Assembly: GCA_934351255.1 (NCBI GenBank)
Contig: CAKRJH010000012.1
Coordinates: 1-64,000 of the forward strand
Reading direction: 5' to 3'
DNA from: an uncultured Lachnospiraceae bacterium
GTDB taxonomy: Bacteria; Bacillota; Clostridia; Lachnospirales; Lachnospiraceae
DNA: 64,000 nucleotides
In this document: positions 57,358-64,000 of the stretch, one piece after another
How positions within the stretch are numbered: the stretch's first letter is position 1
Layout: each line of letters starts with the position of its first letter
Notes under the pieces: generated by a model
Seen by the model: the letters and a program-made list of their open reading frames with translations, nothing else
Databases searched by the model: none
What the model was told of the DNA's origin: nothing
Made by a program: the position numbers and the translations under genes

Positions 57358-59844
57358 TCATCCCAAATTTCCATGAAATTCTTGTGAAAATAGTGTGAGT
57401 TTCTTTTCTTTTTTGCCCTCGTTTTCCGAAGAAATACAGTCGATCACCACACGGTCTCCCGCCCGGATCTCCCCGGCCAGGATCTTCTCTGCCAATGGAT
57501 CCTCCACCTTGGTCTGAATGGCCCTGCGCACCGGTCTGGCCCCGTACATCTTGTCAAAACCGGCATCCGCCAGATACTCGACGGCCTCCTTGGTCGGACA
57601 GAGTTCCAGCCTGAGCTGTGCACCGGCGCGTTTCTGCAGTTCATCCAGCATGATCTGTACGATCTGCGCGATCTCTTCCCTGGTCAATGGATGGAATACC
57701 AGCACCTCATCGATACGGTTGATAAATTCCGGTTTGAAGATCCGTCTGACTTCCTCCATGACGCCCTCTTTCATCTTGAGGTAATCCTCTTTCTCCTGAT
57801 CGCCTGTCACAAAGCCCAGATGTTTTGGCTGCATGATCTGCTGCGCTCCGGCATTGGACGTCATGATGATGATCGTATTCTTAAAGCTGACTCTGCGCCC
57901 CTGTGAATCCGTCACATGGCCATCCTCAAGGATCTGCAGCAGCAGATTGAACACATCCGGATGGGCTTTCTCGATCTCATCGAAAAGGACCACGCTGTAC
58001 GGATGTCTGCGGACCTTTTCACTGAGCTGTCCGCCCTCCTCATATCCGACATAGCCCGGAGGGGATCCGATCATTTTGGACACGCTGTGCTTTTCCATAT
58101 ATTCGGACATATCCACGCGGATGATGTCCTGCTCCTGTCCAAACACTGCCTCTGCCAATGCCTTGGACAGCTCCGTCTTTCCGACTCCGGTAGGCCCCAG
58201 GAACAGGAACGAACCGATCGGACGGTTCGGATCCTTCAATCCCACGCGTCCCCGGCGCACGGCACGGGACACTGCGGTCACAGCCTCACTCTGGCCTACC
58301 ACCCGTCTGTGCAGGATTTCCTCAAGCCGGCGCAGTCTCTGGGTCTCCTGCTCCTGCAGTTTCTGTACCGGGATCTTGGTCCACTCTGCGATCACCGCGG
58401 CAATATCATTTTCCCCGATCTCTGGCACATTCTCGCGGCTCTTTCTGTCCTTTTTCTCCCGCAGTTCCTTCAACTGTTCCAGCACCTGTTCACGCTGCTT
58501 TCTGGCCTCGCTGGCACGCGCATAGTCTCCCTCACAGACCGCATCCTCCATCTCCTTTTCCAGACGGACACTGTCTTCCTCCATCTGGCGCAGTTCCGGA
58601 GTCGGCACATAGCGTTTCAATCCCACTCTCGAGCAGGCCTCATCCATCACGTCGATGGCTTTGTCCGGCAGAAATCGGTCGTTGATATAGCGCGCACTCA
58701 TGTGCACCGCCGCCACCAGCGCCTGGGCCGAGATCTTCACATGGTGATGATCCTCATAATGCTTTGCCAGTCCCTGCAGGATCTCAATGGACTGAGCCTC
58801 ATCCGGCTCCTCCACCATAACCGACTGAAAACGCCGTTCCAGCGCGGCATCCTTCTCAATATACTTGCGGTATTCGTCCACCGTCGTCGCGCCGATCACC
58901 TGCATCCTGCCACGCGCCAGGGATGGTTTGAGAATATTCGCGGCATCCAGGGACCCCTCCGCTCCTCCGGCACCGATGATCATGTGGATCTCGTCAATAA
59001 ACACAAGAATGTTTTTCTGGGCGATCACCTCGTCAATGATCTTTTTGATACGCTCCTCAAACTCTCCGCGGTACTTGGTACCTGCCACCATGCCGGACAA
59101 GTCCAGATTGACCACTCTCCTGCCCACCAGGGTCTCCGGGATGTCTTCCTCCACGATCTTCTGCGCGAGTCCCTCGACGACAGCCGTCTTGCCGACACCC
59201 GGCTCTCCGATCAGACAGGGATTGTTCTTGGTGCGGCGTCCCAGGATCTGTACCAGTCTCTGGATCTCCACATCACGGCCGATCACCGGATCCAGTTTGC
59301 CATCTCTGGCAAGCGCGGTAAGATCCGTACTGAAACGATCCAGTGTCGGAGTCTTCCCCTTGTCATCCTTTTTCCGCTTCATCAGCGGGTCATCCTTGGT
59401 CACCGGGATCTGCTGCCCGGATGCCACAATGATATCGGTACAGATCTTCTGCATGTCGATCTCTTTCATCAGCATCAGACGCACCGCAATGCTCTCCTGT
59501 TCCTTGACCAATGCCATCAGAAGATGCTCGGTACCGATCTCCTCCGCGTCCAGATTCTCTGCCTCTTCGGCGGAAGCGTCAATGACTTTTTGTGCTCTCG
59601 GGGTGAACTCCCCCTCCTCCATGACAGCCAGATTGCTGCCCGGAGCGATCAGTTCATCCATCATCGCACACACATTATCATACGCTACGTGATTAACCTT
59701 CAAGATCTTGGACGCTACTCCCGGCGTCTTGATCAGTGCCAGCAGCAGATGCTCCGTGCCCACATAATTGTGGTTCATGCTCTTTGCGATTGCCCTGGCA
59801 TTATCCAGTGCCTTTCTGGCACTGTCTGTAAAACGATTTTCCAT
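57358..59844 (-). CDS. clpC: ATP-dependent Clp protease ATP-binding subunit ClpC
   Basis: Unfoldase for ClpP and stress regulator. Order: N-terminal Clp repeats (ENRFTDSARKALDNARAIAK, TEHLLLALIKTPGVASKIL), AAA-1 (Walker A GEPGVGKTAVVEGLA), a middle coiled coil (about residues 400-470), and AAA-2 (Walker A GPTGVGKTELSKALAEAV, with the MSEYMEKHSVSKMIGSPPGY segment). 828 aa. The start at 59844 follows GGAG by 6 nt. Unlike Bacillus, no ctsR, mcsA or mcsB precedes it; a repeat element lies there instead. Confidence 0.97.
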   Translation of the reverse strand: MENRFTDSARKALDNARAIAKSMNHNYVGTEHLLLALIKTPGVASKILKVNHVAYDNVCAMMDELIAPGSNLAVMEEGEFTPRAQKVIDASAEEAENLDAEEIGTEHLLMALVKEQESIAVRLMLMKEIDMQKICTDIIVASGQQIPVTKDDPLMKRKKDDKGKTPTLDRFSTDLTALARDGKLDPVIGRDVEIQRLVQILGRRTKNNPCLIGEPGVGKTAVVEGLAQKIVEEDIPETLVGRRVVNLDLSGMVAGTKYRGEFEERIKKIIDEVIAQKNILVFIDEIHMIIGAGGAEGSLDAANILKPSLARGRMQVIGATTVDEYRKYIEKDAALERRFQSVMVEEPDEAQSIEILQGLAKHYEDHHHVKISAQALVAAVHMSARYINDRFLPDKAIDVMDEACSRVGLKRYVPTPELRQMEEDSVRLEKEMEDAVCEGDYARASEARKQREQVLEQLKELREKKDRKSRENVPEIGENDIAAVIAEWTKIPVQKLQEQETQRLRRLEEILHRRVVGQSEAVTAVSRAVRRGRVGLKDPNRPIGSFLFLGPTGVGKTELSKALAEAVFGQEQDIIRVDMSEYMEKHSVSKMIGSPPGYVGYEEGGQLSEKVRRHPYSVVLFDEIEKAHPDVFNLLLQILEDGHVTDSQGRRVSFKNTIIIMTSNAGAQQIMQPKHLGFVTGDQEKEDYLKMKEGVMEEVRRIFKPEFINRIDEVLVFHPLTREEIAQIVQIMLDELQKRAGAQLRLELCPTKEAVEYLADAGFDKMYGARPVRRAIQTKVEDPLAEKILAGEIRAGDRVVIDCISSENEGKKEKKLTLFSQEFHGNLG

Positions 59845-59859
59845 ATAAATCTCCATTCC

Positions 59860-59985
59860 GCAGACGTATAGCGTCGAAGGAACGCGAGCAAAATGTCAGA
59901 TTTTGCTCTGCGATTAAGGCTACTTTGTGGCGTCTGCGACACAAATAGCCCGTGCGAAAATACTGCATCAGCGGTATTTTCACAC
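59860..59985. repeat. Structured intergenic repeat element
   Basis: Between the autolysin stop and the clpC ribosome site. Three nested or adjacent stems: outer GCAGACG (59860-59866) with CGTCTGC (59931-59937); inner GAGCAAAA (59886-59893) with TTTTGCTC (59901-59908); and GTGCGAAAATACTGC (59952-59966) with GCGGTATTTTCACAC (59971-59985). The last resembles the hairpin at 6-35. I read it as a dispersed repeat family member, possibly transcribed. From memory, short peptides of this sequence are common spurious gene calls in Lachnospiraceae. Confidence 0.65.
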
Positions 59986-60005
59986 TATCCCCTTCCATCT
60001 CTGCG

Positions 60006-62375
60006 TCACTGAGGAGTCTGCGTTTCCTCCGGCGGCGTATCATCTTCTTCTCCGCCGGATGCCTCTCCTTTTTTCCTGACCACAATGGTATATCTGCGTG
60101 TCTTTCCATTTTCGGCGGTTACCTGTACCACAAAACGGTTCTCACCCACAGACAGTCTGTGGACTCCCGTCCCTTTCACACGGGCCGATCTGGCGATGGC
60201 CGATGCCTGGATCCGGATGTTCTTCTTGTGGCTTTCCACCTGCACACGGTAGGTCTTTCTACCGCTGTCTCCCCGCTTAAATGCGCTCGAAAAACGATAT
60301 CCATTCACAGAAAGACTGGCCAGATAATTGTTTGGATTGGCCCCGCCCGACGGCATCGCTGCCTTTCCGGACGGCATGTCCTTATAGACCGGAATTACAA
60401 ACAGAATGTTCATCCGGGCCTTTCTGCCGCCATACGCCGTGGAGGTCTTATAACTCTCCGCATACGGTGCTTCCAGATTGGACATATACTGATGATCGTA
60501 GGTGCTTTTGCTGGTCACATTAAACTTCTGCAGATACAGCGTGCTCTGACCGGTCGCCACATAATTGGCCCCGATATAGAGTGCACCGCCTACCAGCGCG
60601 CGGTACCTGTTGTTCCACGGCCTCATATAATCCGTGCCATTCTTGGCAAAGGACAGGCCGTTAGCCACCGCACCACCTGCTTTGGTACTGTTGTTGGCTC
60701 CGATATTGTAGTAGTTGTAAATGCCTGTGTAGCCGGCCACCGTACCGGATACCGATGAACTCATGCTGCCCGGCCCTTTGACAACCTCCTGCTTGACACG
60801 GGAAGCCAATGTATACGGGCTGACTCCGGATGCCCGGGCGGCCTCCAGAAATGTCTGGGCATAGGTGATCTCCTGCGTTTCCCCGTCATCGTCCTTGTAC
60901 TTGTACGATTTATGGTACATCGGTGTATTCTTCAGGATATTTTCAATGCCTTCCACATCCTGATATTTTTCCTGATACTCTTCATTTTCAAACTGGAAAA
61001 TGTAGTCGTCATTGAGGAAATTCCTTGGATCCATATAGTAGCGCACCGCCTGCTGGGATGCTGTCACCCAGGTGGATCCGTCATATGGGATAAACCGGTC
61101 TGTCCGGTAATCATACGCGCCCTTTGCATAGGACTTCCACGCACTCGGCTTGTTCACCGGGATCAACGACATTCCCACACGGCTCTCATTGGCCACGGCA
61201 TCCGACCAGCGGATATGCGTCTGTGCCGCCTGGAAATCCCAGCCCGGATATCTGGCATGCAGCTTGACCAGCGGCTCTATATAGCCGGCCGGGAATCCCT
61301 GCTTTTTCAGATAACTCCGGAACTTTCCGGCTGACATGTGGCTTACATCCTTCATCTGATACCGGCTCTTGTTGATGCCTCCGTATACTGCCGGCTTTGG
61401 CGTAGTCCTTGCCTTCTTGCGCGGGTGTTTCTTTGCCGCTTTCTTTTTGTGTGGCCTGGCCGTCTTCTCCGGCGGTCTCGTCGGATACGGCGGATGGGAT
61501 GGTCTTGGCACCGGAGACTGCGTTGCGAGCAGCTGCACCTTCCGGAAACGGACCAGATTGTCCGCCAGCCAGCCTTGGTACGTCACATCGTCCAGCGTCA
61601 CCTCGATCTGGTCATACTTCACACCATTGACCCGTTTTTCTGCAACCACCACGATCTCATATCCGTCGATCATCGCGATCGGTGAATCTTCGATCGTCAC
61701 TGGCACCATACTGCCAGCCTCTTTGCGCAGCAGCACCGTATCGGAAGTCACCACCATCGCCGGAACAGAATGGCTGTAGATCACATTGACACAATCCGCC
61801 TGCACATATCCCTTGTAGGAAGTTCCGTCCTGGGAGAACTGCACACAGAACCAGCGGTGGTTATCCGCCGTCGCCTCGCCCTCGATGGTCACCTGTTTGC
61901 CATCCGGCAAAAGCGCAGTCTGTCCATCCACTGCCAGCGCCGGCTTGCTCTGTCCGGCCTCACTGCGCACCACGATCCGGCCCGCATCCAGTGCAGCTCC
62001 GGTCACAGCATCCGCAGCAATGCTTCCATTGATATTGACCGAAGAATCCGTACCGGTCATCGTGATGTACCGGCGCGGGACATAGCCCAGATGAGTCTGT
62101 CCCTCATAATCCAGACGGATCTGGTACCACTGTTTCTCCATGCCGGTCACGATCACCTGCTGTTCATCACATACGCGGACCGGCTGTCCACCTTTGTAGA
62201 GTGCAGCAGACTTCAGATCCGGCTGTTCATGCACCACGACCTCTCCACTCGACTGAACCAGACCGGTCGCCGTTGCCGTAGACTCATGGCGGTTGCCCCG
62301 TATTCCCCAAATCAGCAGCGTCGCGACGATAATGATCACCGTTACCGCAAAAAAACTACTTATCTGCTTCTTCAT
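60006..62375 (-). CDS. SH3-domain N-acetylglucosaminidase (autolysin)
   Basis: 789-aa envelope protein. Order: N-terminal signal-anchor helix (about 7-24, FFAVTVIIIVATLLIWG), three bacterial SH3-like domains (about 35-285), a Pro/Lys-rich linker (about 290-345, RPPEKTARPHKKKAAKKHPR), a LytD-type glucosaminidase domain (about 350-660: YPGWDFQAAQTHIRWSDAV, DPRNFLNDDYIFQFE, ASRVKQEVVKGPGS with the catalytic Glu), and a cadherin-like beta-sandwich (about 690-770, FKRGDSGRKTYRVQVES). It probably cleaves peptidoglycan glycan strands in growth or division. Confidence 0.88.
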   Translation of the reverse strand: MKKQISSFFAVTVIIIVATLLIWGIRGNRHESTATATGLVQSSGEVVVHEQPDLKSAALYKGGQPVRVCDEQQVIVTGMEKQWYQIRLDYEGQTHLGYVPRRYITMTGTDSSVNINGSIAADAVTGAALDAGRIVVRSEAGQSKPALAVDGQTALLPDGKQVTIEGEATADNHRWFCVQFSQDGTSYKGYVQADCVNVIYSHSVPAMVVTSDTVLLRKEAGSMVPVTIEDSPIAMIDGYEIVVVAEKRVNGVKYDQIEVTLDDVTYQGWLADNLVRFRKVQLLATQSPVPRPSHPPYPTRPPEKTARPHKKKAAKKHPRKKARTTPKPAVYGGINKSRYQMKDVSHMSAGKFRSYLKKQGFPAGYIEPLVKLHARYPGWDFQAAQTHIRWSDAVANESRVGMSLIPVNKPSAWKSYAKGAYDYRTDRFIPYDGSTWVTASQQAVRYYMDPRNFLNDDYIFQFENEEYQEKYQDVEGIENILKNTPMYHKSYKYKDDDGETQEITYAQTFLEAARASGVSPYTLASRVKQEVVKGPGSMSSSVSGTVAGYTGIYNYYNIGANNSTKAGGAVANGLSFAKNGTDYMRPWNNRYRALVGGALYIGANYVATGQSTLYLQKFNVTSKSTYDHQYMSNLEAPYAESYKTSTAYGGRKARMNILFVIPVYKDMPSGKAAMPSGGANPNNYLASLSVNGYRFSSAFKRGDSGRKTYRVQVESHKKNIRIQASAIARSARVKGTGVHRLSVGENRFVVQVTAENGKTRRYTIVVRKKGEASGGEEDDTPPEETQTPQ

Positions 62376-62395
62376 CGTTTATCCCATCCTCGCGT

Positions 62396-63271
62396 CTACG
62401 CTTCCAGTAATTCCTGCAGCTGTGCCGGAGTAAATTCATAATGCTCCCCGCAGAACTGACAATTCACCTCAATCTTCTCGCCGTCGTCGATCATACTCTG
62501 GATATCCTGCCGGCTGATGCTGGCCAATGCTCTGGATACCCGCTCCCTGGAACAGTCACACACATATCCGGTATCCATGGTATCGGTGATCTCCACATCG
62601 AGATCTCCCATGAGATCCCGCAGAATGTCCTCCGGAGTCATGCCCTGTTCCAGCATATCGGTCACAGAATGGATCTTTGCGATATTGCGCTCCACGACGT
62701 CGATCACCTCGTCCTGCGCAAACGGCATGACCTGGATGATAAAACCACCGGCCTGCGCCACATGATTGTCATGGTTCATCAGAACGCCCAGACCGACCGC
62801 TGACGGCACCTGCTCCGATGTCGCATAGTAATAGGTCAGATCCTCGGCAATCTCTCCGCTCTGTAACATGACCTGTCCGTTGTAAGGCTCCTTCATGCCA
62901 ATGTCACGGATGACATTGAGAAATCCCGGTCCGATGGCTCCGGCCACATCCAGCTTGCCCTGGGAATTGGCCGGAAGGATCACAGCCGGATGATTGACAT
63001 ATCCCTTGACCCGTGCGGCAGAATCTGCGGTGACCGTAATGCCTCCGATCGGCCCTCCGCATTCAATCTGCAGCGTCAATTTGTCCTTCTCTCCCTTCAT
63101 CATACAGCCCATCATGCTTCCGGCCGTGAGAAGACGTCCCAGTGCTGCCGTAGCCACCGGACTGGTGTTGTGGATCCGGCGGCTCTCCTCCACCAGATTT
63201 CTGGTCGTACAGGCAAACAGGCGAAGCTGTTTGTCGGCTGCGGTTGCCCGCACAATATAATCTTTATTCAT
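62396..63271 (-). CDS. hslO: Redox-regulated chaperone Hsp33
   Basis: Holdase activated by oxidation. Zinc-binding cysteines are visible as YVCDCSRERV (CxC) and VNCQFCGEHY (CxxC) near the C-terminus. The N-terminal body has CTTRNLVEESRRIHNTSPVA and FIIQVMPFAQDEVIDVVERN. 291 aa from the ATG at 63271, with AGGAGG about 12 nt upstream. It overlaps the upstream methyltransferase gene by 8 nt, so they are co-translated. Confidence 0.96.
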   Translation of the reverse strand: MNKDYIVRATAADKQLRLFACTTRNLVEESRRIHNTSPVATAALGRLLTAGSMMGCMMKGEKDKLTLQIECGGPIGGITVTADSAARVKGYVNHPAVILPANSQGKLDVAGAIGPGFLNVIRDIGMKEPYNGQVMLQSGEIAEDLTYYYATSEQVPSAVGLGVLMNHDNHVAQAGGFIIQVMPFAQDEVIDVVERNIAKIHSVTDMLEQGMTPEDILRDLMGDLDVEITDTMDTGYVCDCSRERVSRALASISRQDIQSMIDDGEKIEVNCQFCGEHYEFTPAQLQELLEA

Positions 63272-64000
63272 CGTAATATTTTCCCTCCTGATAGTGCTCT
63301 CTGGCCACAAAATACAGCCGCTCGCTGCCGGCATGCGGCGCTTCCTTCGTAAAGGCATCGTACACTGCCACAAACTCCATTCCGGCTGCTTCCAGCATCT
63401 CCCGTACCTGTTCCACGGAATACGCCCGCTGCCGGTGCAGTTCATCACATCGCCGGAACAGATCCTCATCCTCCCCCGGTTCCTGCTGGTACACGGTCAG
63501 CAGATATTCATTGACCGCGTTCTCCGGATGAAATTCATTCTGCCAGATAAAACTCGCATCCTCCCGGTTCTCGGTGATGACACGATCCCCCAGCACTTCC
63601 TCATAAAAATACCGGGTCTTCATGTCAAAGATAAATGCCCCGCCGGGGTCCAGATAATTGTTGACCTTGCGAAAGACTTCGGTCAGCTGGTCTTCCTCCG
63701 GAATGTAATTTAATCCGTCACAGACGCACACACATGCTGCCACGGTTCCATACAATTCCATTTCCCGCAGATCCTGCTGTAAAAAAAGGATCTCAGGACT
63801 GCATTTTTCGCGGGCAATCTCCAGCATCTCGGGAGACAGATCGATCCCGATCATATCATATCCGTCCTGCGCCAGCCGTCTGGTCATCTCTCCCGTCCCG
63901 CAGGCCAGGTCTGCCACAATGCCCCGGCTCACTCCCTGTTCCTGCAGCAGCCCGCGCAGATACTGATGCCATTCATCATAGGGTATGTTGTCCATGAACA
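63264..64000 (-). CDS. Class I SAM-dependent methyltransferase, truncated by the window edge
   Basis: Seen: motif I VADLACGTGEMTRRLAQDGYD, motif II GIDLSPEMLEIAREKC, and the C-terminal FDMKTRYFYEEVLGDRVITE segment of the YqeM/TylM-like group. The reading frame stays open to the end of the window. The visible part begins FMDNIPYDEWHQYL, which in relatives is preceded by about 14 residues (YTxFAxxYD type), so the true start lies outside. Substrate unknown; small-molecule or tRNA methylation are possible. Confidence 0.85.
   Translation of the reverse strand, partial: FMDNIPYDEWHQYLRGLLQEQGVSRGIVADLACGTGEMTRRLAQDGYDMIGIDLSPEMLEIAREKCSPEILFLQQDLREMELYGTVAACVCVCDGLNYIPEEDQLTEVFRKVNNYLDPGGAFIFDMKTRYFYEEVLGDRVITENREDASFIWQNEFHPENAVNEYLLTVYQQEPGEDEDLFRRCDELHRQRAYSVEQVREMLEAAGMEFVAVYDAFTKEAPHAGSERLYFVAREHYQEGKYYDE

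Noticed and set aside
57916..59871. A 651-codon frame antisense to clpC
   Set aside because: No recognisable domain and exact overlap with a certain clpC gene; shadow frame.
59801..60109. A short open frame over the intergenic repeat and clpC start
   Set aside because: It is a translation of the repeat element plus flanks, with no ribosome site; treated as a repeat.

Overview
The window looks like a chromosomal segment of a spore-forming Clostridia bacterium, most likely a Lachnospiraceae gut anaerobe. The support is: a spore core (spoIIAA/spoIIAB/sigF, spoVAA-VAE, a small acid-soluble spore protein), a SCIFF ranthipeptide with its radical SAM maturase, meso-diaminopimelate dehydrogenase, Val T-box and L20-leader regulation, and several families I know mainly from Lachnospiraceae (DUF5716/DUF5717, DUF6465, the 137-aa protein often mislabelled 'endosialidase'). 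I cannot fix the genus. Almost all genes lie on the minus strand. I saw no rRNA, tRNA, CRISPR, IS or phage genes. This is housekeeping chromosome, with the novelty in uncharacterised conserved genes and regulatory sequence.

Layout. 0-6.7 kb: proC, an ASKHA-domain protein, RNase Y, recX, recA (with a LexA box) and a DUF1653 protein. 6.8-10.1 kb: a HAD-like protein, the SCIFF maturase and its 49-aa precursor, a spore SASP, and an Ala/Lys/Pro-rich DUF6465 protein. 10.2-19.9 kb: the spoIIA-sigF-spoVA sporulation cluster, split between spoVAC and spoVAD by four genes (NudC, an S66 peptidase, a nitroreductase, and a 2-isopropylmalate synthase fused to an AraC DNA-binding domain). 20-24.6 kb: a zinc-ribbon/TPR membrane protein with a 54-aa partner, then valS behind a T-box. 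24.6-27.8 kb: an ECF sigma/anti-sigma pair and infC-rpmI-rplT, with an ATT start for infC.

27.8-34.3 kb: a three-gene uncharacterised module (TPR protein, DUF5716, 1191-aa DUF5717) directly behind proB. 34.5-43.6 kb: a purine permease, a secreted Lys-rich protein, citrate synthase, cysE, a phosphodiesterase, a HAM1-type NTP pyrophosphatase and a family-2 glycosidase. 43.7-50.3 kb: an FtsX-type ABC transporter with its two-component system, ddh and a HAD phosphatase. 50.4-55.3 kb: a heterodimeric ABC exporter and an rRNA methyltransferase. 55.5 kb to the end: radA, the 137-aa protein, clpC, an SH3/glucosaminidase autolysin, Hsp33 and a truncated methyltransferase.

The most interesting points are the LeuA-AraC fusion with 15-bp direct repeats just upstream of it (a candidate leucine-sensing, self-regulating enzyme), the DUF5717/DUF5716/TPR module, the split spoVA operon, and a structured intergenic repeat found near both ends of the window.
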